Assembly (NCBI GenBank): GCA_024638915.1
Contig: JAHEJJ010000001.1
Coordinates: 186,001 to 250,000, forward strand
DNA length: 64,000 nucleotides
DNA from: Robiginitalea sp.
Lineage (GTDB): Bacteria; Bacteroidota; Bacteroidia; Flavobacteriales; Flavobacteriaceae
Reading direction: 5' to 3'
Under the pieces are notes generated by a model. That model was not told the DNA's origin. It was given only the letters and a program-made list of their open reading frames with translations, and made no database searches. The translations under genes were made by a program, and so were the position numbers. Each line of letters opens with the position of its first letter. Positions within the stretch are counted from its first letter, which is position 1. Below, piece by piece: positions 1 to 8,614 of the stretch.

Positions 1-1
1 C

Positions 2-1342
2 GCTATTTTTATGCATCCAACTACCTGGAAAGCCTCCGGGCACGTAGACGCCTTTAATGACCCACTGATAGACAATAAGGATTCCAAAAAGAGATATAGG
101 GCCGATGTATTGGTAGAAGACCATGTTGCTAAGATCGAAGCCAAGATCGATAAAGAAGTCCAAAAGGCGGCCAAGAGATTTGGGGAATCTTTTGATAAGG
201 AGCAATTCCTAACCACCAACGCACGGGTCCTGGGATATCGCGAGAAAGCAGATACGATCATCAAAAGGCTTACCAGATCTTTGGAGGATGAAAACCTTGC
301 TGATGTCAGATCACTCATTGAAGAGCTCGAGATCGTTTGCCCGTTGTCAGGATCGAAAAACTGGACGGATGTCAAACAGTTCAACCTGATGTTCGGCACA
401 CAATTAGGTGCTTCAGCCGAAAGTGCTATGGACCTTTATTTGAGGCCTGAAACAGCACAAGGCATATTTGTGAACTTCCTCAATGTGCAAAAGACAGGGC
501 GTTTGAAAATCCCTTTTGGGATCGCTCAGGTGGGGAAGGCGTTTAGAAACGAGATTGTTGCCCGTCAGTTCATCTTTCGGATGAGGGAATTCGAGCAGAT
601 GGAAATGCAATTCTTCATTAAACCTGGCAGTCAGAAGGAGTGGTATGAGTACTGGAAAGAAAAGAGGATGAAATGGCATTTGTCACTTGGCCTTGGCGAT
701 GATAATTACCGATTCCACGATCATGATAAACTGGCTCATTATGCAGATGCGGCTGCGGACATCGAATTCAGATTTCCCTTTGGTTTTAAGGAATTAGAAG
801 GCATACATTCGCGAACAGATTTTGATCTGGCGAATCACCAAAAATATTCCGGCAAGAAACTCCAGTATTTCGATACAGACCTGAATGAATCGTATGTGCC
901 CTATGTGGTGGAAACCTCCATCGGTCTCGATAGAATGTTCCTGGCTGTATTTTCCAAATCGCTTGTGGAAGAGGAACTCGAAAACGGCAGCACCAGGACA
1001 CTTCTTAAGATTCCGGCAATTTTGGCCCCCACAAAAGCCGCCGTTTTGCCCTTGGTGAAAAAGGATGGGCTTCCGGAGATAGCACATCGTATTGTGGAAG
1101 ACCTGAAGTGGAATTATAATGTGATCTACGATGAAAAAGACGCCATCGGCCGCAGGTACAGGCGCCAGGATGCCGTGGGGACACCATTTTGTATTACGGT
1201 GGATCACCAAACCAAAGATGATCAAACCGTTACCCTGAGGTATCGTGATTCCATGGATCAGAAGAGGATCCCGTTAAGTGAGGTGAACCGAACCCTTACT
1301 TCTGAACTGGATATGCGTAAATGGCTTCAAAAGATCGGTTGA
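2..1342 (+). CDS. glyS: Glycyl-tRNA synthetase, 5' end outside window
   Basis: Charges tRNA-Gly with glycine in the cytoplasm (class II synthetase, single-chain homodimeric type). In-frame codons Ala-Ile-Phe precede the first visible Met, matching the family's '...AIFMHPTTWKASGHVD' block, so the true start lies upstream of the window. About 446 residues are visible. From memory the Bacteroidota enzyme has roughly 510, so about 65 N-terminal residues are missing. The class II motif 2 region is seen in 'FRNEIVARQFIFRMREFEQM' and motif 3 in 'SIGLDRM'. The C-terminal anticodon-binding domain begins near 'LAPTKAAVLPLV'. The stop codon lies two bases from the stop of the convergent TonB receptor gene, so the two genes nearly abut tail to tail with no room for a separate terminator. 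Confidence 0.97.
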   Translation, partial: AIFMHPTTWKASGHVDAFNDPLIDNKDSKKRYRADVLVEDHVAKIEAKIDKEVQKAAKRFGESFDKEQFLTTNARVLGYREKADTIIKRLTRSLEDENLADVRSLIEELEIVCPLSGSKNWTDVKQFNLMFGTQLGASAESAMDLYLRPETAQGIFVNFLNVQKTGRLKIPFGIAQVGKAFRNEIVARQFIFRMREFEQMEMQFFIKPGSQKEWYEYWKEKRMKWHLSLGLGDDNYRFHDHDKLAHYADAAADIEFRFPFGFKELEGIHSRTDFDLANHQKYSGKKLQYFDTDLNESYVPYVVETSIGLDRMFLAVFSKSLVEEELENGSTRTLLKIPAILAPTKAAVLPLVKKDGLPEIAHRIVEDLKWNYNVIYDEKDAIGRRYRRQDAVGTPFCITVDHQTKDDQTVTLRYRDSMDQKRIPLSEVNRTLTSELDMRKWLQKIG

Positions 1343-1344
1343 AT

Positions 1345-3423
1345 TTAAAAGGTATATCTTAATCGCAGACCGCCATAATAATTTCGATCTGCTCCTGGAT
1401 AGAAATATCGCGGTTCAGAGCCTCCAAAACCTACCGCATTGATCAGTACAGATTGGGCATATACCTCGTTGAAAATATTGTTTATTCCCAGATCAATTCC
1501 TGCAGAAAAGCTTGAGGAAAACTGCCGTGTATAACCCATTCTTGTATTTAGAATCCCAAAAGCTTCGCTATAGAGACTATTGGCATCGGTAAGCGGTATT
1601 TCACCAACATACTGGTAAGTGGTATTCCAGTAGAACTGGCGACCTTTTTCGAGCCGCACACCCCCATTGATGCGGTGCTTCGGAACCCCGGTTAATTCGT
1701 TTCCGGAAAAGTCTTCATCCCCATCCATAAAATCGATAAAACTATGATCGCTAAGGGTATAGCTGATAAAAGGGGACAGTTTAAATTCGTTGCCCAGATA
1801 CCATGAATAGTTCATATCGAGCTCCAGTCCCTGATGTCTTGTTTCACCGGCATTACGCCCTATAAACTGATCTTCGCCTACCCTGTCGGCCACAAGCAGG
1901 TCATTTATATTCATGCGATAAAAGGCCAGATTAAACCATAGTCGGGCTTTTAACAGACTCCAGTTTACGCCAATCTCGTAATTAAATCCTTTTTCCTGTT
2001 CAATATCCGGATTGATAATCCCATCGGGCGTCAGGGTTTCTTCCAGGTTTGGATTAGAAAACCCACGGCTGATATTGCCGTAGACCAGGGAACTGTTACT
2101 AATACGGTACTCGAGATCGAGATTCGGCAACCAGATAAGATCAAAAGTTCTTGAGGCAGTTTTGTTATCGGCCCCGGTATTGAACAGATCGCGATAATCG
2201 TAGTGGGTTTTATTGACGTTTAGGCCTAATTGGGCTTTAAATCTATCGCTCACAGGGATGGCCAAAGAAGCAAAAGCGAATAATTGCCTTCTGAACTCAC
2301 GGTTCTTGCTTAGCAGATCGCCCTGCAGGCTGCCATTTCCATCATTCTCTTCATAGAGATTGTCGTAGGTAGACCAATCATACTCGTCCCTGTAAAATTC
2401 AGCCCCGAAAAGAAATGAAGCCTTACTCTCAAAGAGAGAAAAGCTCCCATTGAAAACAGAGCGGAATCCGTAACCATTGGTAAATTCATCCAGAATATTG
2501 AATGGCCGCGGTTCGTAATGATCCAGATAGGTGTAAAACACACTTGTGGTGTTCTTGAGGTTTTCAAGTACTCCGGTTTTGTAAGAAATACCTGCGAGGG
2601 TGTATTTATTTGCTTCAAAACCCTGAGCCTGAGCCCAGGTAAAAGCGGCTTGGGTAGGGTCTTCTTCAAAGGCAGTCTGACTTAGTGAGCTTGGTATCTG
2701 CGCGGTGTAGTCGATATAATTCAGCAGAATGTTGACCGAACTCCTGGGACCTGTCTTAAAGGAACTATCTAAAAGCAGACCATCCCTTTCGAAACTATTG
2801 TTTTCCCTATAGCCATCTGTTTGCAGATAGTTATAGTGAAATCCAAGTTGAAAACCCTTCTCACGATGTACAAAAGAAAGGTTGTCCTTGATCGTATTGT
2901 ATGAACCAACAGTAAAGTTGTTATAGAGACCAGTGGGTTCATTTTCGCTGTTTTTAGACCTGAGCGAGATCGCGCCACCAAGGTTGGCTCCGTAGGCTGT
3001 GCCCTTTGGTCCCTTCACCACTTCGATCGTGCTTAAATTCTCCAGGTCGAAGGCCTCCAGGGTCGAAAATCCCGCACCGTTGGTAACCGGGATATCATTA
3101 TAATAAAGCCGAAGTTTATCTGTTCCAAAAGGAGTGCGTGCGCCAACCCCCCTGATGGTAATCCTATTGGTATTCAAGGCTCCGGAGAGCACATAAACAC
3201 CTGAGATCTGATTGATAGAACCTCGAAGATCTACCGGGCTGAAATTTTGAAACGCCTTTTCCCTGATTATGGAAGATGGGGTGATACCCAGTGTTACGCT
3301 TTTCTGCGCAGGCGTGTACAATATAACTTCTTCTAGAACAGTTACAGAGTCTTGAGGTATTTCCTGTGCATAGAGCCCGCTAACAACAAAGAGGACAAAA
3401 CCAGAAATGAATCTGTATCTCAT
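1345..3423 (-). CDS. TonB-dependent outer membrane receptor
   Basis: A 692-residue outer-membrane active transporter that would take up a ligand using TonB/ExbBD energy. A signal peptide (about residues 1-19, ending '...SGLYAQ') is followed directly by a plug domain (about 30-160, including 'TIRGVGARTPFG' and 'IEVVKGPKGTAYG'). The rest is a 22-strand-type barrel ending in the aromatic signature 'LRYTF'. There is no N-terminal carboxypeptidase-D-like domain, so it resembles FecA/siderophore-type receptors more than SusC. The ligand cannot be read from the sequence; an iron complex is the usual guess and is only inference. It lies downstream of a small outer-membrane barrel gene on the same strand, with its own -7 box between them. 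Confidence 0.93.
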   Translation of the reverse strand: MRYRFISGFVLFVVSGLYAQEIPQDSVTVLEEVILYTPAQKSVTLGITPSSIIREKAFQNFSPVDLRGSINQISGVYVLSGALNTNRITIRGVGARTPFGTDKLRLYYNDIPVTNGAGFSTLEAFDLENLSTIEVVKGPKGTAYGANLGGAISLRSKNSENEPTGLYNNFTVGSYNTIKDNLSFVHREKGFQLGFHYNYLQTDGYRENNSFERDGLLLDSSFKTGPRSSVNILLNYIDYTAQIPSSLSQTAFEEDPTQAAFTWAQAQGFEANKYTLAGISYKTGVLENLKNTTSVFYTYLDHYEPRPFNILDEFTNGYGFRSVFNGSFSLFESKASFLFGAEFYRDEYDWSTYDNLYEENDGNGSLQGDLLSKNREFRRQLFAFASLAIPVSDRFKAQLGLNVNKTHYDYRDLFNTGADNKTASRTFDLIWLPNLDLEYRISNSSLVYGNISRGFSNPNLEETLTPDGIINPDIEQEKGFNYEIGVNWSLLKARLWFNLAFYRMNINDLLVADRVGEDQFIGRNAGETRHQGLELDMNYSWYLGNEFKLSPFISYTLSDHSFIDFMDGDEDFSGNELTGVPKHRINGGVRLEKGRQFYWNTTYQYVGEIPLTDANSLYSEAFGILNTRMGYTRQFSSSFSAGIDLGINNIFNEVYAQSVLINAVGFGGSEPRYFYPGADRNYYGGLRLRYTF

Positions 3424-3440
3424 GAAAAATTCATTGGGGC

Positions 3441-3448
3441 CAAAAGTA
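3441..3448 (-). promoter_or_regulatory. Bacteroidota -7 box for the TonB receptor
   Basis: Minus strand reads TACTTTTG, an exact TAnnTTTG match, 17 bases upstream of the receptor start codon and just after the stop of the upstream barrel gene. It suggests that the receptor can be transcribed independently of the barrel gene. No clear -33 TTG was found at normal spacing. Confidence 0.6.
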
Positions 3449-3452
3449 AGGA

Positions 3453-3971
3453 TTAAAACCTAAACCCGATGGAGGCTCCAAACCTGTACATGAAGCTGTC
3501 CTGAAATACCTCAGGATTGACATTTCTTCCGAAACCGCCATTGATCTCAAAGCTGAATTTCTGCGACCTGGTAGCCCATTTTCCACCAAGACCCAACCCA
3601 AGTGCAAAGGTATTGTACTCCTGATCTCGAGGATTTACCAGAGGTATATCCGCATCTCTACCGCTATAATAAAGGCCAAAAGCTTCTGCAAAAAACCCTT
3701 CGGCGTAGCCATACCCGAAATACGCCCGGAAATTAGGACCAATGCCAAAATCACCGTTATAATCGCTGCCATCATTGTCAAAATAAAGGGTGGCACCAAT
3801 ACTCATATCGTCTGTGATAAAGCGCTCATAGGAGCCCTCCAAAGTAGTAGTGGCAAGGAATAACCCCATATTGAATTTAACCTCGTTCCTGATCGTTCTA
3901 TCTGGATAGGCCTGAGCAGCCAATCTTGTGGAGAACAATAAAATGGTGAGAATGATAAAAATATTTTTCAT
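3453..3971 (-). CDS. Small outer-membrane beta-barrel protein
   Basis: A 172-residue secreted protein with a signal peptide (about 1-19, ending 'TRLAAQ'). It has alternating hydrophobic and polar beta-strand segments rich in Gly and aromatic residues ('GIGPNFRAYFGYGYAEGFF', 'ALGLGLGGKWATR') and a C-terminal Phe ('ASIGFRF') typical of barrels inserted by BamA. Length suggests an eight-stranded barrel. It resembles DUF3575/OmpA-N-like proteins in overall design, but I cannot assign a named family. The gene lies upstream of the TonB receptor on the same strand and is divergent from xth. Function is unknown. Confidence 0.85.
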   Translation of the reverse strand: MKNIFIILTILLFSTRLAAQAYPDRTIRNEVKFNMGLFLATTTLEGSYERFITDDMSIGATLYFDNDGSDYNGDFGIGPNFRAYFGYGYAEGFFAEAFGLYYSGRDADIPLVNPRDQEYNTFALGLGLGGKWATRSQKFSFEINGGFGRNVNPEVFQDSFMYRFGASIGFRF

Positions 3972-4064
3972 ATCGAAATATGGTTAGCTATAAGACGTAT
4001 TCAATTTGTGTTCCAAACTAGAGCTCCATGGCCAAAAAATCTTCTTTAATCGGGAGGCATTGGT

Positions 4065-4072
4065 TATTTTTG
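4065..4072 (+). promoter_or_regulatory. -7 box for xth
   Basis: TATTTTTG, an exact TAnnTTTG match, 16 bases before the TTG start codon of xth. The predicted transcript would have a leader of only about 10 bases, and no Shine-Dalgarno-like sequence is visible in it. Confidence 0.55.
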
Positions 4073-4088
4073 GATCAAATTCTACTTC

Positions 4089-4850
4089 TTGAAAATCGCA
4101 TCTTACAATGTTAATGGCATACGCGCAGCCACTAAAAAAGGTTTTTCCCAATGGTTGCAAACGGCATCTCCTGATGTACTATGTCTGCAGGAAATCAAAG
4201 CTACAAAAGATCAATTGGATCTCAGCCTCTACGAAAAATGCGGATATCCATACCAATATTGGTTCAGTGCTCAGAAAAAAGGATATAGCGGAGTGGCTAT
4301 ACTTGCCAAACAAAGGCCCGATAATGTGGTTTACGGTACAGGAACAGCTTCTATGGATGATGAGGGCAGGAATATCAGAGCCGATTTCAATGGGGTTTCG
4401 GTGATGAGCCTTTATGTGCCCTCCGGCTCCAATATGGACAGGCTGGGATTTAAACTGGGATATATGGACGATTTACAACAACATATCAATCAGCTTAAAA
4501 AGGAACGATCAGAATTAGTGCTTTGCGGGGACTACAACATTTGTCATCATGCAATAGATATTCACGATCCGATACGCAATAAAAATGTATCTGGCTTTCT
4601 GCCGGTAGAACGAGAGTGGATGACCAATTTTCTTAAATCCGGGTTTACAGACAGCTTCCGGTATTTGAATAGTAACCCGCATCACTATACCTGGTGGAGT
4701 TATCGGGCTAATGCCAGGGCCAGAAACAAAGGATGGAGATTAGACTACGCTATGGTTAGCGATGGTCTGAAAGAACGAATCTCCAGATCGGTCATTCTTT
4801 CAGATGCGATACATAGTGATCACTGTCCGATTATGCTCGAACTCAAATAG
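4089..4850 (+). CDS. xth: Exodeoxyribonuclease III (AP endonuclease)
   Basis: Cleaves DNA 5' of abasic sites and degrades 3' ends in base excision repair. The 253 residues match the normal length of the ExoIII/EEP family. The N-terminus 'MKIASYNVNGIRAA' is the family signature with the Asn-7 region. The metal-binding Glu is in 'LCLQEIKA', the catalytic block in 'LCGDYNICH', and the terminal His-Asp pair in 'IHSDHCPI'. The start codon must be TTG, because the conserved N-terminus begins exactly there and no ATG lies close upstream in frame. The gene is flanked by its own promoter and followed by an independently promoted aldo/keto reductase. Confidence 0.96.
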   Translation: MKIASYNVNGIRAATKKGFSQWLQTASPDVLCLQEIKATKDQLDLSLYEKCGYPYQYWFSAQKKGYSGVAILAKQRPDNVVYGTGTASMDDEGRNIRADFNGVSVMSLYVPSGSNMDRLGFKLGYMDDLQQHINQLKKERSELVLCGDYNICHHAIDIHDPIRNKNVSGFLPVEREWMTNFLKSGFTDSFRYLNSNPHHYTWWSYRANARARNKGWRLDYAMVSDGLKERISRSVILSDAIHSDHCPIMLELK

Positions 4851-4886
4851 AGCAGAATTATCTGTCCTGAAAAAACTTTGAATGCT

Positions 4887-4894
4887 TACTTTTG
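4887..4894 (+). promoter_or_regulatory. -7 box for the aldo/keto reductase
   Basis: TACTTTTG, an exact TAnnTTTG match, 25 bases before the ATG of the Tas-like gene and 36 bases after the xth stop. It supports separate transcription of the reductase. Confidence 0.6.
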
Positions 4895-4919
4895 CACGTC
4901 CATTATGTAATAAGCACTG

Positions 4920-5960
4920 ATGCGCTACACCAGATTACCACATACCGATATTGAAGTGAGCAAGCTTTGCCTGGGAACAATGACCTGGGGAAAGCAGAAC
5001 ACCAAAGAAGAAGGTCACCAGCAGATGGATTTCGCCATGGAAAAGGGGATTAATTTCTTCGACACCGCCGAATTATACCCGATACCGGCTGAAGCTGAAC
5101 GATATGCCCATACGGAGATCATCATAGGAGAATGGTTCAAGAATACAGGAAACAGGGACAAGATTGTTCTCGCTTCAAAAATTGCCGGGAAAGCACCATT
5201 TACAAAGTTCATTCGAACTACAGGCTTCAAAAGGGAATCTATCATTCAAGCGGTGGAGGGGAGTCTGAATAGGCTGCAGACCGATTATATCGATCTATAC
5301 CAGTTACATTGGCCCGAGCGAAGCACCAACTATTTTGGTCAGCGCGGTTATCAACCTTCAACAAGTGACCACTGGAAAGATAATATTCATCAGGTACTCG
5401 GAACACTTGCCGACCTGATTAAAGAAGGGAAGATACGTCATGTAGGCCTTTCCAACGAATCTCCCTGGGGTACCATGCGTTATTTGGAGGAGAGTAAGGT
5501 CCATACCGATCTGCCAAGAATGATCACCATCCAAAACCCTTACAGTTTGCTGAACCGTTTATTCGAAGTAGGTTTGGCGGAGATCTCCATGAGGGAAAAT
5601 ATTGGATTATTGGCATATTCTCCCCTGGGATTTGGGGTGTTAAGCGGTAAATATCTAGGCGATCAAAAACCCGAAAATGCCCGGTTGACCCTCTTTGAAA
5701 ACTACAAACGATATAGTGGTAAAACAGCCATAAAAGCCACACAGGAATACGCTGAACTTGCCAAGGCCCATGAGATTTCACTTACCCAGATGGCATTATC
5801 GTTCGTTAACTCCAGGCCGTTCCTTACCAGCAATATCATAGGGGCTACTACCATGGATCAGTTGCGGGAGAACATAGGCAGTATCGATTTGGAATTGGGC
5901 GAGGAAGTGATCAGGGCCATTGAACAAATTCACGACCGAATTCCTAATCCGGCTCCCTGA
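4920..5960 (+). CDS. Tas-like NADP(H)-dependent aldo/keto reductase
   Basis: A 346-residue cytosolic TIM-barrel oxidoreductase of the aldo/keto reductase superfamily, closest in pattern to E. coli Tas. The catalytic tetrad can be placed: Asp and Tyr in 'FFDTAELYPIP', Lys in 'IVLASKIAGK' and His in 'YQLHWPER'. The start 'MRYTRLPHTDIEVSKLCLGT' is typical of the family. The natural substrate is unknown; Tas was identified by suppressing tyrosine auxotrophy, and its physiological role is uncertain. It faces radA tail to tail with only 14 bases between stops. Confidence 0.93.
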   Translation: MRYTRLPHTDIEVSKLCLGTMTWGKQNTKEEGHQQMDFAMEKGINFFDTAELYPIPAEAERYAHTEIIIGEWFKNTGNRDKIVLASKIAGKAPFTKFIRTTGFKRESIIQAVEGSLNRLQTDYIDLYQLHWPERSTNYFGQRGYQPSTSDHWKDNIHQVLGTLADLIKEGKIRHVGLSNESPWGTMRYLEESKVHTDLPRMITIQNPYSLLNRLFEVGLAEISMRENIGLLAYSPLGFGVLSGKYLGDQKPENARLTLFENYKRYSGKTAIKATQEYAELAKAHEISLTQMALSFVNSRPFLTSNIIGATTMDQLRENIGSIDLELGEEVIRAIEQIHDRIPNPAP

Positions 5961-5974
5961 AAAAACAGTTCTTT

Positions 5975-7336
5975 TTAGGTAAAAAGGGCTTTGGTAATAT
6001 CTTCAATGCGAGTGAGTCTGACGATTTTGATATTAACCTTTTTAACTGAAACCTGATTGCTTTTCGCAATAAATATGGTGTGAAATCCTAATTTATCCGC
6101 TTCCAAAATTCGCTGATCGATTCTCTGCACGGCCCGGATCTCACCTGCAAGGCCTATTTCGGCTGCAAAGCAGGAACCCTTATCCACGGGAATATCTGCA
6201 CCACTCGAAAGTATCGCTGCGACCACTGCAAGATCGATCGCAGGATCATCTACTCTGATACCTCCGGTAATATTTAGAAAAACATCTTTGGCCGCCAGTC
6301 TGAATCCGGCTCTTTTCTCTAATACCGCAAGGAGCATATTAAGCCTTTTGGCATTATAGCCTGTTGTGGATCGCTGAGGAGTTCCGTATACCGCAGAACT
6401 GACCAGGGCCTGGATTTCTATCATCAGGGGGCGGGCACCCTCTAAAGTAGCGGCAATGGCTGTTCCGCTCAGATCTTCTCCATCTTTGGAAATCAACACT
6501 TCCGATGGGTTGCGAATCTCTTTCAGGCCATCCCCTAACATCTCATAAATACCCAATTCTGAGGTCGAGCCAAACCTGTTTTTTAATGAACGGAGTATTC
6601 TGAACACATAGTTATGATCCCCTTCGAACTGTAAAACAGTATCTACCATGTGCTCTAGAATCTTCGGGCCGGCAATATTGCCATCTTTGGTGATATGGCC
6701 GATGAGGATCACCGGAGTATGAGTTTCCTTGGCAAAGCGAATCAGTTCTGAAGTGCATTGTCGCACTTGCGATATACTTCCTGCCGGCGATTCGATGATA
6801 TCAGAATGAAGCGTCTGTATGGAATCGATCACCAATAGATGAGGCTTTATAACCGAAATCTGATCAAAAATACGATGGGTATTGGTCTCGGTAAGAACAT
6901 AACATTGATCGCCATCGCTCTTAAGCCGGTCGGCGCGCATTTTAATCTGACGCTGACTCTCTTCTCCTGACACGTAAAGTGTTTTTTGGGGCAATTTCAG
7001 GACGATCTGAAGGATCAGTGTGCTTTTGCCTATCCCGGGTTCCCCACCCAAAAGAACCATAGAACCGGGGACAAGCCCCCCGCCCAGCACGCGGTTGATT
7101 TCATCATCGTGCAGATCAATTCTGATTTCCTTATCGGTCTGAATTTCCTTTATGGGAAGTGGAGTTGCATTTTTGCCCTTGTTCCCGTCGCGCTTTCGCC
7201 AGGCCTCGTCCTTTTCTTTGTGGATCACTTCCTCTACCACCGTATTCCAGGCTTTACAGACGGTGCATTGCCCAACCCATTTGGCGTACTGGGTGCCACA
7301 GTTTTGACAGAAGTAAGCAGATTTAACCTTGGCCAT
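5975..7336 (-). CDS. radA: DNA repair protein RadA
   Basis: A 453-residue RecA-like ATPase that drives branch migration during recombinational repair. An N-terminal C4 zinc finger (Cys10, Cys13, Cys24, Cys27) is followed by the Walker A motif 'GGEPGIGKST' (97-106). The RadA-specific 'KNRFG' motif is at about 252-256, and the C-terminal Lon-protease-like domain starts near residue 290 without an obvious need for protease activity. The length is normal. It is the last gene of a minus-strand run panC-panD-flippase-esterase-like-radA, separated from the preceding gene by about 105 bases. In that gap the minus strand contains TATCTTTA, a one-mismatch -7 box that could give it its own promoter. Confidence 0.97.
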   Translation of the reverse strand: MAKVKSAYFCQNCGTQYAKWVGQCTVCKAWNTVVEEVIHKEKDEAWRKRDGNKGKNATPLPIKEIQTDKEIRIDLHDDEINRVLGGGLVPGSMVLLGGEPGIGKSTLILQIVLKLPQKTLYVSGEESQRQIKMRADRLKSDGDQCYVLTETNTHRIFDQISVIKPHLLVIDSIQTLHSDIIESPAGSISQVRQCTSELIRFAKETHTPVILIGHITKDGNIAGPKILEHMVDTVLQFEGDHNYVFRILRSLKNRFGSTSELGIYEMLGDGLKEIRNPSEVLISKDGEDLSGTAIAATLEGARPLMIEIQALVSSAVYGTPQRSTTGYNAKRLNMLLAVLEKRAGFRLAAKDVFLNITGGIRVDDPAIDLAVVAAILSSGADIPVDKGSCFAAEIGLAGEIRAVQRIDQRILEADKLGFHTIFIAKSNQVSVKKVNIKIVRLTRIEDITKALFT

Positions 7337-7441
7337 ATCAGATATTCACGATGGCTAAAGATATCGTTGTTGTCTATAAATTCAAAAGAAAAAGATCCGT
7401 AGTATACCCGGACTATTAAGGACTACCTCAAACCAGCAGCA

Positions 7442-8587
7442 TCAGAAGCCAAAGTCTGCTTTCAAAGCATCCATTTTCTCTAGTGCCATCTCTTTGGTAA
7501 GAAAATCAATTTCTTCCATTCCGAATGCTTTTTCGAAAGTCCTCAGCGCTTTTTTGGGCTCACCGAGTTCTTCGTAATATTCGCCCTCGAAGTAAAAGCC
7601 CAGCATTGTGTTGGGGAACTCTTTCTTGCAAAGGTCTGAAAGCGGTTTAAGCGACTGGTAGTCATCCTTTTTTCGGCAGCCTGCATATATAGCCATGATA
7701 TCATTGAGTTCAACTTGCTTTTTAAAGCCGAACAAACTTTCGATAGTACTGTATTTCTCTGCGAGGTAATCGAAAACGGGCTCGTCAGAAGTGAGAATAT
7801 TTTGCTTGTATTCCTTCGGACTAATCGGTTTGAATATCTCAAAAGTGCGTTCCCATGCCTTGCCCAGTCCATAGGTCACTACAGAAATTTCATTCGCTTC
7901 CTCATACTCGTCGTAATAGTAATGCAGCGTTTCTTTATTCAGAGATTTAAGACCTCTGTCCAGGGCCCTGATTTGCTCCAATTCCTCGCTTTTCTCACCT
8001 TCTGAAATTAAATGGTAAAAGATCTTTTGATCTAAATCACTTAACCTGGCTGGAATACGGCTTACCATTTCAGGAGCCAGCAGCGGTGATATACTGATAA
8101 AGGCATTAAAAAGCGATTTGTCTTTAAACAGATAGAAGTTCCCGAAATTAGCCGTAATGTCGTAACCCACAAATATTTTAAATGGCGCTGTATTAAACGA
8201 GGTATCCAGATAGGGTACGATCTCCATTCCCAGGAATTCATAGAATTTCTTTCCCTTTTCCGTCGGTAAACCTGTGTCGCCCTCAAATCCGCAATCCTCC
8301 CATCGCAGTTCGTCCTTGCTTTGGTAAATGCCAACAACAATGGCCTGGGGCATACCCTGAAAATCGCTATAGAATTTGGAGGTCGCCACCACCTGATCGA
8401 AGAGGTATTCGGCGTCGAGTACAACAACCAGCGGATACTTTTTCTCTGGAGTATAATCTTCCGGAAAATAGTATTTTACATCTCGTCTTTCCTGGAGTTT
8501 AAATGATTCAAAAATTTCTTGTTTTACCTGTGCCAGGGATGATAAACAAATGATAAGGGTAAATAGAATGCTAAAAAGGGCTTTCAT
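7442..8587 (-). CDS. Secreted esterase-like alpha/beta-hydrolase fold protein, catalytic Ser absent
   Basis: A 381-residue exported protein with a signal peptide (about 1-20, ending 'SSLAQ'). Residues about 30-260 resemble the putative esterase (esterase D/enterochelin esterase) family: 'YPLVVVLDAEYLFDQV', 'AIVVGIYQSK' and 'EIVPYLDTSFNT'. The nucleophile elbow, normally G-x-S-x-G, reads 'FVGYDITANF', with Asp143 where Ser is expected. The C-terminal part (about 300-380) looks like helical TPR-type repeats ('LGFYFEGEYYEELGEPKKAL'). The protein may be a non-catalytic relative or may use a different nucleophile. It follows the flippase gene by 27 bases and precedes radA, so it is probably co-transcribed with the pan genes. 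Function is unknown. Confidence 0.8.
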   Translation of the reverse strand: MKALFSILFTLIICLSSLAQVKQEIFESFKLQERRDVKYYFPEDYTPEKKYPLVVVLDAEYLFDQVVATSKFYSDFQGMPQAIVVGIYQSKDELRWEDCGFEGDTGLPTEKGKKFYEFLGMEIVPYLDTSFNTAPFKIFVGYDITANFGNFYLFKDKSLFNAFISISPLLAPEMVSRIPARLSDLDQKIFYHLISEGEKSEELEQIRALDRGLKSLNKETLHYYYDEYEEANEISVVTYGLGKAWERTFEIFKPISPKEYKQNILTSDEPVFDYLAEKYSTIESLFGFKKQVELNDIMAIYAGCRKKDDYQSLKPLSDLCKKEFPNTMLGFYFEGEYYEELGEPKKALRTFEKAFGMEEIDFLTKEMALEKMDALKADFGF

Positions 8588-8614
8588 GTAAATGGATTTA
8601 GAAACACTTAACCA

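Noticed and set aside
794-1225. Long open frame antisense to glyS
   Set aside because: It lies wholly opposite a highly conserved enzyme gene and has no recognisable domain, promoter box or ribosomal context; it is a codon-bias shadow.
4850-4920. xth and the aldo/keto reductase as one operon
   Set aside because: An exact -7 box lies between them, so separate transcription is more likely.
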